A stretch of 64,000 bases of DNA from Heliocidaris erythrogramma (GCA_025617745.1 CM046853.1:36650625-36714624); one strand, 5' to 3'; positions 43,201 through 52,480 are shown, numbered from the stretch's first letter. Translations and numbers: made by a program. Notes: generated by a model not told the origin, from the letters alone.

Positions 43201-44007
43201 ATTACATAACATATTTCACACATTAAATAAAAAGAACAAAAAATGACTATTGATTGTCACATGATAATCAATATGACAATACATTGTCCACGGGTATATA
43301 TTTCCACATAGAACTATGTCAGATCAGGACGCTTGTGAAGGTGCTCAATAATTAGAAGTACAGTGTATACATATAACTTTCTAGATAATGTAACTTTCCA
43401 GGAAAGAAGATAAATATCTAAATCACTGAATATTGTAAGCTATGCAGTATACATGTAGGTATATTGTCTGAAATTATTTGCAATGACCATGATACATGTA
43501 GATTTTTTTAAAAAGAAATATCATTCTCAGTAAATTACATAACTTTAAAAGAACCAAATAAAGATTGGTGAGAGGTTCATGGTTATAATTGATATTATAA
43601 CGGCAATCAGTCAATTTATTTGGCTAACATCACCAACAAATATCCACAGATTTTAATCATAAAATTTAGTTAACTTCTCTCTATTTTATTTTTCTTTTCT
43701 TTTCTTGTGCTTGATTATTCCTGTACTGTTTAACTTCCTGAGCTTTTTAGAAGCTTTCCAGAGAGCGTTACATGAAATTCATGTGTACTGAGCAGGGGCT
43801 GACATGTGGACTTTGATCATTCAACCTACCACATTATCAGGTAGAGTGTGTCCAGGGAGGTACTTCTCATTGACGTGGGTTTCATTGATGATCTCCGTCA
43901 AATTCTTCCCATTCACCTTCTCCTCAAACACCCACATGGAAACCTCATCTTCAAACTCGGGATGCTTCTTGGCATTCACACCAACAATCCTGGAGATGGC
44001 CGAGCCC
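34117..44007 (-). CDS. GPD1: cytosolic glycerol-3-phosphate dehydrogenase, NAD-dependent (first exon missing)
   Basis: The enzyme reduces dihydroxyacetone phosphate to sn-glycerol 3-phosphate with NADH, feeding glycerolipid synthesis and the cytosolic arm of the glycerol-phosphate shuttle. Seven core exons and one 45-nt exon were found. The Rossmann half continues from [11 protein letters not shown], through the PHQF and SLIK motifs (Lys120 in human GPD1), to [11 protein letters not shown]. The C-terminal half holds [10 protein letters not shown] (Lys204 and Asn205), [20 protein letters not shown] with the substrate-binding Arg-Asn, and the end NHPEHM-like HDHPEHM. Residues from visible core exons total 335; with about 14 from the first exon (M...GSGNW) this gives 349, the human length. 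With the 45-nt exon it would be 364. The first exon was not found within the window. GPD1 and GPD1L are not distinguished; most invertebrates have one such gene. Confidence 0.95.
34214..34976 (-). other. GPD1 last intron
   Basis: AT-rich; nothing recognisable. Confidence 0.6.
34977..35083 (-). CDS. GPD1: GPD1 penultimate exon
   Basis: Acceptor ttacccgtag, donor gtaagta. Encodes [20 protein letters not shown] then [15 protein letters not shown], matching SIEQLEKELLNGQKLQGPET. Leaves in phase 2. Confidence 0.97.
35084..36686 (-). other. GPD1 intron with fold-back MITE
   Basis: Holds the 686-bp inverted-repeat element at 35691-36376. The rest is AT-rich without recognisable features. Confidence 0.65.
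35689..36378. mobile_element. 686-bp element with ~200-bp inverted arms and TA duplication
   Basis: 35691-36376 begins AACACAACAA and ends TTGTTGTGTT, with TA on each outer side (35689-35690, 36377-36378). Matching arms run about 35691-35895 and 36165-36376: GTAACTCCCCCTTAATCAAA faces TTTGATTAAGGGGGGAGTTA, and GAGATTGATCCATTGAGTCATGC has its counterpart. The ~270-bp centre repeats a GTTG(GGT)GAGCACA(A/G)TTTAAA phrase. The TA duplication suggests the Tc1/mariner superfamily; no transposase. Confidence 0.85.
36687..36917 (-). CDS. GPD1: GPD1 exon with substrate-binding motif
   Basis: Acceptor tatgctgcag, donor gtatgaa. Encodes [36 protein letters not shown] and [20 protein letters not shown]. 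It contains the conserved Asn205 equivalent, the Thr-Thr-Cys-Tyr segment and the GGRNR phosphate-binding arginine. 231 nt, phase 0. Confidence 0.98.
37268..37321. repeat. three 18-bp tandem copies
   Basis: ATTGTAA(C/T)TTGAGATTAC three times in the intron between GPD1 exons. Confidence 0.85.
37353..37465 (-). CDS. GPD1: GPD1 exon
   Basis: Acceptor tattttacag, donor gtaaata. Reads (G)[19 protein letters not shown] then [18 protein letters not shown], matching CKDPAQGQLLKELMQTPNFR and VDTVEICGALK. Ends on the catalytic Lys204 codon. Confidence 0.97.
37721..37803. mobile_element. inverted-repeat MITE relic, right of exon
   Basis: ACAGTGAAACCTGTCTACAA with AAAGACCAC at the left; GTGGTCTTTATGTACAGGTT at the right. 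A related piece lies at 38155-38244 (ACAATGTAGACCACTC...CACAGGTTTCAATG). The two flank the GPD1 exon at 37954-38095. Confidence 0.5.
37954..38095 (-). CDS. GPD1: GPD1 exon
   Basis: Acceptor ctacatccag, donor gtaagac. Encodes [20 protein letters not shown] then [20 protein letters not shown] and KFCETTIG, matching GVDEGPNGLKLISEVIGERL and VLMGANIASEVADEKFCETT. Enters in phase 0, leaves in phase 1. Confidence 0.97.
38155..38244. mobile_element. inverted-repeat MITE relic, left of exon
   Basis: ACCTGATGTACAATGTAGAC at the left and GTAATCTCCACAGGTTTCAA at the right are imperfectly paired and resemble the element at 37721-37803. Confidence 0.4.
38267..38338 (+). pseudogene. tRNA-Thr(UGU)-like pseudogene or SINE head
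   Basis: A perfect T-arm (CCCGGGTTCGAATCCCGG), an anticodon arm CTGGTCATGTAATCCAG resembling tRNA-Thr with UGU, and TGGTAGAGC as partial A-box. The 3' end TCGGGGCA has no complementary 5' acceptor strand, position 33 is A instead of U, and the anticodon stem has a T-T mismatch, so a working tRNA is unlikely. It lies in a GPD1 intron on the opposite strand. Confidence 0.6.
38739..39030 (+). pseudogene. LINE reverse-transcriptase C-terminal remnant
   Basis: The frame ends in [19 protein letters not shown]. After a frameshift it continues as [17 protein letters not shown]. This is the pattern that closes many non-LTR retrotransposon ORF2 proteins (F-x-x-AG-x-x-W-N-x-LP-x-x-I ... F-K-x-x-L-K-T-x-L-F). 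The upstream part is short and without catalytic motifs, so it is a 5'-truncated decayed copy. The clade is not assigned. Confidence 0.6.
40766..40810 (-). CDS. GPD1: GPD1 45-nt in-frame exon, probably alternative
   Basis: Acceptor ttattttcag, donor gtaaaca, open in phase 0, encoding [15 protein letters not shown]. It falls between the exon ending in SLIK and the exon starting GVHIKDKG. Both it and the following exon begin with Gly, so either junction gives SLIK-G as in all GPD1 enzymes. Including it adds 15 residues directly after the catalytic lysine; excluding it restores the usual length. It could also be a chance pair of splice sites. Confidence 0.6.
41334..41455. mobile_element. decayed MITE, family B-like
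   Basis: CGGCCCTGTATTACAAAAAG at the left and CTTTATAAGACAACGGCCCG at the right are imperfect inverted ends. GTTGTGATTGATAGCAAATT faces GATCAATCGCAACTC. It resembles the GGGCCC family by structure. Confidence 0.5.
41583..41723 (-). CDS. GPD1: GPD1 exon ending at the catalytic lysine
   Basis: Acceptor tattcctag, donor gtaagca. Encodes [35 protein letters not shown] and AISLIK; the last residue corresponds to Lys120 of human GPD1. 141 nt, phase 0 both sides. Confidence 0.98.
41724..43829 (-). other. GPD1 second intron (2.1 kb)
   Basis: Contains the TTAACCC MITE; the remainder is AT-rich with no recognised feature. Confidence 0.6.
42736..43110. mobile_element. MITE with TTAACCCTTTCA ends, 375 bp
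   Basis: TTAACCCTTTCAAGACA at the left and TGTCCTGAAAGGGTTAA at the right are inverted ends. Interior phrases such as TAGAAAGAGCAA, GCATGA and GAGAGGTTCAAA recur at 56690-56930, a second, decayed copy. An open frame of 129 codons overlaps it, but nothing suggests it is coding. Confidence 0.75.
43830..44007 (-). CDS. GPD1: GPD1 exon 2, NAD-binding region
   Basis: Acceptor ttttcctag, donor gtaggtt. Its first base completes a Trp codon. It then encodes [38 protein letters not shown] and [12 protein letters not shown], matching GSAIAKIVGGN and MWVFEEDIGGKKLTEIIN and KYLPGHKLPPNV. The missing exon should supply M...GSGN. Confidence 0.98.
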
Positions 44008-44070
44008 CTAGGAAAAGATTAGAAAAAGGATTCAAATTGGAAACATGACTAAGAAATTATTAGGGGAGGA

Positions 44071-44325
44071 ACCCACAGAGACCTCACCTTCAAACTAAGG
44101 ACGCTTCTTAAGCCTCCTTCATAAATGTGTACATGTATTGATGTGCACAGCTACGTTTCTCATCCCCATTTGCAATTCATTTAGTACAAACACACACAAA
44201 CACACACAAACACACACCAAAAAAACCCCAAACAAACACTGAGGTAACCGCAGCATACAACTGTATGTGAACGAGCCTTTATGATTCACACCCATGATCC
44301 TGGCAATGGCTGAGCCCTTGGAACA
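44071..44325 (-). pseudogene. decayed partial duplicate of GPD1 exon 2
   Basis: Two blocks resemble exon 2 in the same order and strand. 44282-44320 reads GSAIARIMGVN after an AG (gttccaag), and 44071-44115 resembles the [15 protein letters not shown] segment but with a stop codon (TAG in place of GAG). About 165 bp of other sequence, including ACACACAAACACACAC, separates them. It is non-functional as it stands. Confidence 0.75.
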
Positions 44326-47317
44326 AGACCATCAAAGAGAGAGTGTGTATTTTAGACATGAAACATGACCTGCAGGGAGATATTCAGAACATCAATCTTT
44401 GTCAACATAAACAAGTGACTATATATCTCCTTCTTCTTAATAGTTTGCAGATACAAACCCTTGTCAGATCTATACAACCATGTAGAAAACTACTATTTGT
44501 ATCTATTCTAGGCCCACTGCTGTTACTTCTGTAAAACTGGTTAAGACTTGACTCAAGGCAATGTAATGAATGTATTTGTCAATCAAAGTGTCAATTTAGA
44601 GTCTGCATGCAGACTACCTTCCTCACAGAGTCCATTCCTAGCATATACTTTCTATACTAAATATCAAATATCATATACATGTAAGATGAAAAAACCACCC
44701 AAGTTCGAACCAGTGGGGTCCTACTCAGATTTCCCTGTGATCCCCAGGCACAGCTATTTCCAGGGCAACTATACAAAACAATAATCCTATTTGCCCAGTA
44801 GTCTACAGTTCAAACTACAGAGATGCAACTCCCTGGTCAAACCAATTACATGTGAAAATTTGATTGCTAGTCATATAATCATAAATACAATTTTGCCACT
44901 CACAGACCTACAGTACATGTAGAAGGAAAGTAGATTGTATTATAAGGGGGGAAATGGGACGTAGGGAATGTGGGAGCTATAATATAAGGGTGAGAACTGA
45001 GGGAGGTAGAGGGCAAATACATGGAGTAGGATATATTGAAAACTATGCATCTAGAAATATGTCTGTTATAACTATTGTGAAATATGCATTTATGTCATAG
45101 AATAATGTATTCTTTTATCTAGACACCTTCATAAAGGAGATATTCTCTAATTTCTGTTCTCAGTGAAACATTTCATCATGCTAGTAAAAGTACCCGAAAG
45201 CACTTTTGTTGAGTGATTGTACTCAAATTCATCATATAAATTTAGAGAGATACTTTGTCAGAGCATTGTGACAGAATGGAACAGGTATGCTATTTCAAAT
45301 CACATTCAACATATGCTCAAGTCCAAGGTTAAGTACTAAATTCCTAATAATTCAAAGGATGTATCATAATTATGACCTGTAACCCAGCAGCAACCTATAC
45401 TGCAGTAAATGACTTCACTTTTCCACTCTTCTTACCAATCATCATTGAGTGTAAGTTATATAGGGGAGGGATTCCAATTGAAACTTGTCACATTTTTCAA
45501 TCGTGAACTGAAATACAAATGAACTCTCTCCATCTCAAAGTATTCGTGCTTGAAATACACGTAGTAACAAAAAGTTACTTTAGTTTACAATATTTAACCA
45601 CTGAACTCCACAAAAGCACAATAAAAGAAAAGTAAATAAATATCCTTGGATTTGGAAGTTTAAGGCACATGTAATGTACATGTACATTAAGACTTTTATT
45701 TTGTTTGTCCATCAATTCAAGCTCCACATCATATGAACAAAAATTTAAGAGTGCTCACATACAATATGTACAAAGCGATTCATTAGGCACATGTACAGCA
45801 CAGTAAGCGATTCCGTTGTTCAGTCTTCAGATACATTTAGTAGAGAGTAGCTTTTTTAATCATGATAAACTGAACTACATACAGAACTACATATGGGATG
45901 AATCTATGAACTTCTTTTTGAGATTCCTAATAACCACAAAATACATATTACTGGTACCATTACATTCACCGCAAAGCAGGGTATTTAAAGGCTTAAGCTA
46001 ATCTTGCATTCTGATATTAAACTTGACTACAATTTAAAAAACAATAGGCACATTCTGAATTGTTTTTCTTGCAGCAGATGGGTTATTTGAACTGGCAAAA
46101 TATAAATGACCTAACCCAAAATTGCTTAAAATTATGTTTCCTAAATCCCACAAGGCATGAGATCGCATGTTGCAATGTACATGTATGCATGTAGATGTAA
46201 GACCAGACTAACACATGAAGCATAATTTCCATAAAATTCTTTGCCCGTCACTTGGCTAAATTTCTGGCAAAAGTATTCGGCAGATCTCATTTACTTCAGT
46301 TTTTCAATTGTTAGCCAATACCAAAGCTACATTTTACCAAATAAGGAAAAGTCAACACTGATTACAAGTTTGTTTTAAAAGAAACAGAAAAAATAAAGAA
46401 ATAGATCAATGAAAGTTTGAGCAAAATTTGATGAGGAATAAGAAAGTTATGAATTTTTGAAGTTGTAATCAATCTAACACAAATTGGCAACACCGTGACA
46501 TATCTTGCAAGCTCCTCTCCCATTTGCTCAGTAGAGCAAATCTCATAAATTTTCATTTTCTTAGATTTTGATGAAGAAATAGATGTGTTTCATACATGTA
46601 CATGTTTCTTGTAAGGTGGAACCCATATATTAAGGTGCATGTATGATTGAATATTTTCTGTAATAGAGAAAATGGAAAGTAATAAGTTTTGTGATACATG
46701 GCAAATGGGAGGAGAGCTCACAAGATACGTCATGGAGTTGCCAATTTGTTAGATTGAAGCCCTGAACCATGATGTACCACTTCTACATGTACATGTACTT
46801 CCAAATATTACTGAAGAAACGTGACTATCTATTTGTTCAGGTCAAAAGACCATCTACGTGTACATGTACATGTTGACTTACATGTACAGTCAAGCTCTCC
46901 TAAGTCAATCATGACGGGACTGAGTGAAATGTGTCGACTTGTGCGAAGTCGAAGTAAATCCGACATACATGTACGCGTGTATACATAGCACAGGGACACG
47001 GGCGGTACGGAATGTGGCTAGCGGCACGGCGGTTTGATCGATTGGGGAGTTCTCATCACATAATGCACCATGATATTATATTGTGTTGACATACATGTAC
47101 TGTACCTTTCATGTACCCAGAATATTACTTCACACTCCAGTTACAAGTTGGACAATAAAGAATAAAACCAGACACATCCAGTGATTAATTCCAATGTATT
47201 AAATCCTCCCTTACATCCATTTATATGCACATGGCCGTGAAGGCAATAAAACTGCATGCAGGTACGGTGTCCGTCCGGCCAGCCGTGCAAGCATGAACAT
47301 TTTGTTCTGGCTTTACA
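44326..47317. other. upstream of GPD1 exon 2, no gene found
   Basis: Expected to be part of GPD1 intron 1. No exon encoding the N-terminal GSGNW sequence was found. It contains a dispersed hairpin repeat at 46381-46762 and several ACATGTACATGT motifs. Confidence 0.5.
46381..46762. mobile_element. dispersed hairpin repeat, related to 3995-4500
   Basis: AAATTGGCAACACCGTGACA and CTCCTCTCCCATTTGC near 46485-46525 face GCAAATGGGAGGAGAG and GAGTTGCCAATTTGTTAGAT near 46700-46758. The left flank holds AAGAAAGTTATGAATTTTTG as in the 4-kb copy. Confidence 0.6.
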
Positions 47318-49099
47318 TGGGACAGAAAATACCAACTATTTTTGCATGCATATATCGTAGTGGTCAATATGACCACTACAATATATGCATGCAAAAATAG
47401 TTGGTATTTTCTGTCGCATGTACTAAAGGTATGGGGGGAAAATAAGATAAATATTTTAAATACTTGCTTTCAAATTCAGCCCTTAAAAATCTCACTCCTA
47501 CCTCAAATGGCCGTTAGGAAGAAATTTTGATATTTCCAGCAAAATCCAAAGTCAAAAATATGTCCAAACCCGGAGAAATCCCCGCCAATTTGTTTCGCGA
47601 TCGTGTGTTGTTTACATACCGCCGATGTCTTTTTTTTTTTTTTTGGTCCACGAAGAAACTCGGGATCACAAGCGCACATCGATCTCTATGATCGCGCGCA
47701 CAGAAAATCAGGACTTTTCCGTGTACGTCATAGGGACCGATGTTGGAGCCAGCGGCGACCAGGAAATGTACACAAGGACTCCGATAGCTCGTTTCGCGAG
47801 AATCGACAGTAAATTAGGATTTCATTTTTGGAATTATCTCTTCCACTTATACATCTACACATGTACAAGCTTATCTGAAGATAACCTTGTACTCCAGACT
47901 AGCTTTTACGGGTGAATAGGCTTCAATAGCTTTTGTGTGTATCAGCAGGCCCTTTTCCAGGCTAGATCATTCATACAGGAGAGGAAAATTATTTAAAATT
48001 TCACTTTCAAGTCTGAATCCCTACATTTGTGGCAAAGTAAGAGTGGAAGAGTCCCTGAATCAGGTAATCTAGCAAATTTAAGAAAATTAAATCTTGTTTA
48101 GAGCAATTTTGTAGTCTGCTTTTGACTGCTGCAACAGTGAATGTTGGACACTGTCCCACATAGGCAAGGGCCTATGAGTGATCTCTTCCAACATCGGTGA
48201 GTTGAATTTATTGTATTTCTTGGATATGTTGGTGTCGGTTTTTGTAAATTAAATGCCGATTTTGAGTGAATGCTGGTGACTTTTGTGCAGTGGTGTTTTA
48301 AAAAGTTGAGGTGTATGACTGCCTAGATTCTACACACGAAGTATAGGAATGTAGCCATGAGCATGATGAGAGCCAAGTGGACTAAACGACCACACCACAA
48401 AAGGCACAATGACCCACTCATAGCTACATTCCTATACATCGTGTGCAGAATCTAGGCAGTCATACACCTCAACTTTTTAAAACACCACTGCACAAAAGTC
48501 ACCAACATTCACTCAAAATCGGCATTTAATTTACAAAAACCGACCCCAACATATCCAAGAAATACAATAAATTCAACTCACTGATGTTGGAAAAAATTCA
48601 AAAAATGTAATCTGTAATTTACTGTCGATTCTAGCGAAACGAGCTATCGGAGTCATTGTGTACATTTCCTGGTCGCCGTCGTTGCTGACATCCCCCAAAA
48701 TAATTTTGTCCCTATCGCGTACACGGAAAAGTCCTGATTTTCTGTGTGCGCAATCGTAGAGATCAATGTGCGCTTGCGATCCAGAGTTTCTTCGTGGACA
48801 AAAATTTTATTGGCCGATTTAAGTCTAAGACATCGGCGGTATGTAAACAACACGCGATCGCGAAACAAATCGGCAGGGATTTCTTCGGTTTTGGACATGA
48901 TTTTGAGTTTGGATTTTGCTGGAAATATCAAAAGTTCTTCCTAACGGCCATTTGAGGTAGGAGTGAGATTTTTGAGGAGTGAGATTTTTAAGTATTTAAA
49001 ATATTTATCTTATTCCCCCCCCCATACCTTTAGTACATGCGACAGAAAATACCAACTATTTTTGCATGCATATTTCGTAGTGGTCAATATGACCACTAT
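47318..49099. mobile_element. 1.7-kb fold-back element made of two inverted units
   Basis: The left arm (about 47357-48350) and right arm (about 48415-49099) are inverted copies of one ~650-bp unit, with a ~60-bp centre. Both ends carry TAGTGGTCAATATGACCACTA, itself a palindrome (47358-47378 and 49079-49099). An extra half-terminus at 47318-47356 makes the left end a ~100-bp perfect hairpin. The left arm is interrupted by a ~335-bp insertion at about 47850-48180. Each arm carries the same reading frame (MSK-x-x-EIPA-x-LFRDRVLFTY). Single units recur at 50762-51393 and 57848-58470. Confidence 0.8.
47843..48191. mobile_element. nested insertion with ~10-bp duplication
   Basis: Within the left arm the sequence ATCTCTTCCA occurs at both ends of a ~335-bp segment absent from the right arm and from the two single-unit copies. 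That is the signature of an insertion with target duplication. No poly(A) tail, long terminal repeats or clear inverted ends were seen, so the type is unassigned. Confidence 0.6.
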
Positions 49100-49186
49100 T
49101 CGTGGTGTGCAATGACCAAGTATTTGAACTTTGAATTAATACTAATAAGGCAGTGTATACAGCCACACGCGTGTGTGTTTACCATC

Positions 49187-49206
49187 CAGCCACACGCGTG
49201 TGGCTG
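49187..49206. repeat. CAGCCACACGCGTGTGGCTG palindrome cluster
   Basis: A perfect 20-bp palindrome at this position. Related pieces occur at 49160-49175 and 49231-49243 in direct and inverted order, forming a subterminal repeat array of the TTAA element. Confidence 0.8.
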
Positions 49207-49368
49207 TATCCGAACCACGTATGGCTGGATACAGCCACACGCCGGCATTAACACGTACCTTTTTATCACCACGTATTAAGCCTGAGTCGAATCGATTGGT
49301 TTGACTACCATAGCCACCATGAAAAAATAGAAACTCTGTAACGTACAGCATATATACTAGCAGAGAAC

Positions 49369-49782
49369 GTGAAGGCGACTTCAAACTGTTGGCTAACTTT
49401 CGCTAATTCGCTCGCGGAGGACGTCGCGCTTTACCTGTGCTTTCTCTATGGAAAAATCGTTTTGTCGTTACGAACTGAAGTTTACGATAATATTCTTGCA
49501 CTCTCTCTGCATTGTCAATTTGACAATTGTATAATTGAACATGATAAATACAGGCATGAGTACGAGTGTTCCTACTTAATTCGCAATAACTATATCACAC
49601 TCTCATCAAATTGGCAATTACTTCTTGGAAATGATCTGAAGCTGAATGAAGTCATGAGCGACGAAAAGTTTATTTCGTTTTTATTTTTGCATCGAACAAA
49701 CGTGTTCCATTCAGCTCTCCAAAGACAAAGTAAGATTATTAATTCTTTGAATTTGAATCATTGTCGGATGTGTCGACAATGA
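49369..49782 (+). other. 137-codon open frame inside the TTAA element, unknown
   Basis: The longest open frame in this element, starting MKATSNCWLTFANSLAEDVA and ending with a Cys-His segment NLNHCRMCRQ. Base composition is richer in CG dinucleotides than nearby DNA. No transposase catalytic motif was recognised. It may be a fragment of the element's former protein or a captured exon. Confidence 0.3.
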
Positions 49783-50110
49783 GCATCGCTTCGTGCGACA
49801 CTAGAGTGATATTTTGGCTAGCCATACGGACTAGAAACTTAAGATTTTGGCTAGTCCGTCATGATTTTTACTAGCCATTGGCTAGCGGGCTATCGTTAAT
49901 GTCGAGCAGCGAGAGCCCCATACATATGCCCGCGATGCCAGCGGACCGGTCACCGGGGCATGGTGCATGCACTGCGTGCAACTGTGTGCAACTCTGTTTT
50001 CACCGCCCATCATTTATCGATGCACCGGTATTCGACCGAATCAAAGCCGTCGAATCCCGGATTATGAAATATTCGATATGACTCAGGCTTACCACGTATT
50101 GTAAGTATAT

Positions 50111-50671
50111 CACCGTCATCACAATCAAAATAACCTCATTTTTTCATTTAATTCTTACATTCTACGCCACTTGAATGATTTCAATTTCATTCTCACCGTC
50201 TTCTCTCCCGGATTTTCTAGTCTTGTTACGAAGGTTCGTCTGTTTAACAGCAAATTTTCACACTTTTTCTACTTATGTCATGTCCATTCTGACTTGCTTT
50301 TGCGACGGGTCTGTCAGTCTGCGTAAATAATGTGCATGTATTATGTACCGTACTGTGTATACGGTGCAGGCATAAATGGCCACAAGTCATGCACGCACAC
50401 ATCAGGCATGTACGTACCGGTACATAATACATGCACATTATTTACGCAGACTGACAGAGCCGTCGCGAAAGCAAGCGCTAGCCGGAATGGGTATGACATA
50501 AGTAGAAAAAGTGAAAATTTGCTGTTAAACAGACGAACCTTTGTAACAAGACTAGAAAATCCAGGAGAGAAGACGGTGAGAATGAAATTGCAACGATTCA
50601 AGGAAATTAAAGTGGCGTAGAATGCAAGAATTAAATGATAAAATGAGGTTATTTTGATTGTGATGACAGTG
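50111..50671. repeat. 560-bp inverted repeat, ~240-bp arms
   Basis: CACCGTCATCACAATCAAAA at the left pairs with TTTTGATTGTGATGACAGTG at the right. Pairing continues through GACGAACCTT(T/C)GTAAC... and CAGACTGACAGA to a centre of about 75 bp near 50355-50410. The arms differ by scattered substitutions, so it is not an assembly mirror. The right arm abuts the right end of the TTAA element. Confidence 0.85.
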
Positions 50672-50761
50672 TGTATACACTGCCTACTAATATTAAACGT
50701 CTAATAAACGTGTAATAAATCATGTAAATAGTGGTCTCGTTATCTTGACCTCGACAAGGCT

Positions 50762-51393
50762 TTAGAGCACTCATAGCTACATTCCTATACTTCGTGTGTA
50801 TAATTTAGGCAGTCATACACCTCATCTTTTTAAAACACCACTGCACAAAAGTCACAAACATTCACTCAAAATCGGCATTTAATTTACAAAAACCGACCAC
50901 TAAATATCCAAGAAATACAATAAATTCAACTCACCGATGTTGGAAAAGATATTTCCAAAAATCAAATCCGTAATTTACTGTTGATTCTCGCGAAACGAGC
51001 TATCGGAGTCATTGTGTACATTTCCTGGTCGCCGCGGGCGCTGACATCTCCCCAAAAGAGTTTTGTCCTTAAAAATTCGGTCCCTATGTGGCATACACGG
51101 AAAGTCCCGATTTTCTGTGTGCGCGATCGTAAAGATCGATGTGCGCTTGCGACCCCGAGTTTCTTCGTGGACAAAAATTTTATTGGCCGATTTTAGTCTA
51201 AGACATCGGCAGTATGTAAACAACACGCGATCGCGAAACAAATCGGCGGGGATTTCTCCGGTTTTGGACAAGATTTTGACTTTGGATTTTGCTGAAAATA
51301 TCAAAAGTTCTTCCTAACGGCCATTTCAGGTAGGAGTGAGATTTTTAAGTGCTGAATTTGAAAGCAAGTATTTAAAATATTTATCTTATTTCG
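50762..51393. mobile_element. single unit of the fold-back family, copy at 50.8 kb
   Basis: Begins ACTCATAGCTACATTCCTAT and ends TTTAAAATATTTATCTTATT, as do the right arm of 47318-49099 and the copy at 57848-58470. On the minus strand it carries the frame EIPADLFRDRVLFTYCRCLR and further HEETRGRKRTSI. A GTGAGT donor-like site lies downstream at 50929-50934. The ATG present in the fold-back copies is TTG here. Confidence 0.75.
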
Positions 51394-51424
51394 GAGCAAC
51401 TATAGAATACCCTACCACGATGAC

Positions 51425-52480
51425 TTTAGGTTCGTAGGTCAACCTACGGACCTACGTTGAGACCTACGTTGTCAGGATATAAGTAATCATAGCCTACGGA
51501 CCTACGGACCTACGTTGTCAGGATATATAATATCATAGTCTACGGACCTACGGACCTACGTTGGCAGGGTGGCAGTAATATTATAACCTACGGACCTACG
51601 TTGTCAGGATATAAGTAATATGAAAGCCTACGGACCTACGGACCTACGTTGCCAGGGTGGCAGTAATCTTAGCCTACGGACCTACGTTGTCAGGTGTAAG
51701 TAATAAGGAAGCCTACGAACCTACGTTGTCAGGATATAACTAATATGAAAGCCTACGGACCTACGGACCTACGTTGCCAGGGTGTCAGTAATCATAGCCT
51801 ACGGACCTACGGACCTACGTTGTCAGGTGTAAGTAATAAGGAAGCCTACGGACCTACGTTGTCAGGATATAACTAATATGAAAGCCTACGGACCTACGGA
51901 CCTACGTTGTCAGGATATAAGTAATCATAGCCTACGGACCTACGTTGCCAGGGTGGCAGTAATATCATAACCTACGGACCTACGGACCTACGTTGTCAGG
52001 TTATAAGTAATCATAGCCTACGGACCTACGTTGCCAGGGTGTCAGCAATCATAGCCTACGGACCTACGTTGTCAGGATATAAGTAATATCAAAGCCTACG
52101 AACCTACGCACCTACGTTGTCAGGGTGGCAGTAATATTATAACCTACGGACCTACGGACCTACGTTGTCAGGATATAAGTAATATCAAAGCCTACGAACC
52201 TACGCACCTACGTTGTCAGGGTGGCAGTAATATTATAACCTACGGACCTACGGACCTACGTTGTCAGGATATAAGTAATATGAAAGCCTACGCACCTACG
52301 TTGCCAGGGTGTCAGTAATCATAGCCTACGGACCTACGTTGTCAGGATATAAGTAATATCAAAGCCTACGAACCTACGCACCTACGTTGTCAGGGTGTAA
52401 GTAATATGAAAGCCTACGGACCTACATTGCCAGGATGTCAGTAATCATAGCCTACGGACCTACGTTGGCAGGGTGTAATT
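51425..52480. repeat. minisatellite, 24 units built on CCTACGGA
   Basis: I counted 24 units ending CCTACGTTG(T/C/G)CAGG. Each begins with one or two CCTACGGA octamers and ends with a variable spacer (ATATAAGTAAT, GTGGCAGTAAT, GTGTAAGTAAT) followed by ATNATAG or ATGAAAG. Units run roughly 35-55 bp. Higher-order alternation of long and short units is visible. No coding potential evident. It starts about 30 bp after the single-unit copy at 50762-51393. Confidence 0.92.

Larger units (their letters stand above)
49136..50696. mobile_element. 1.55-kb element with TTAA duplication and inverted ends
   Basis: 49140-50692 is flanked by TTAA at 49136-49139 and 50693-50696. The left end is TACTAATAAGGCAGTGTATA; the right end read inward is TATTAGTAGGCAGTGTATA (one substitution region and one indel). 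TTAA duplication is the hallmark of the piggyBac superfamily, though the ends do not start with the usual CCC. Inside are a cluster of ACACGCGTGTGGCTG palindromes, a 137-codon open frame and a 560-bp inverted repeat (50111-50671). Confidence 0.75.

Noticed and set aside
51425-52480. CRISPR-like array
   Set aside because: Repeats are regularly spaced, but the spacers are themselves repeated, the genome is animal, and the unit has internal octamer periodicity. It is a minisatellite.
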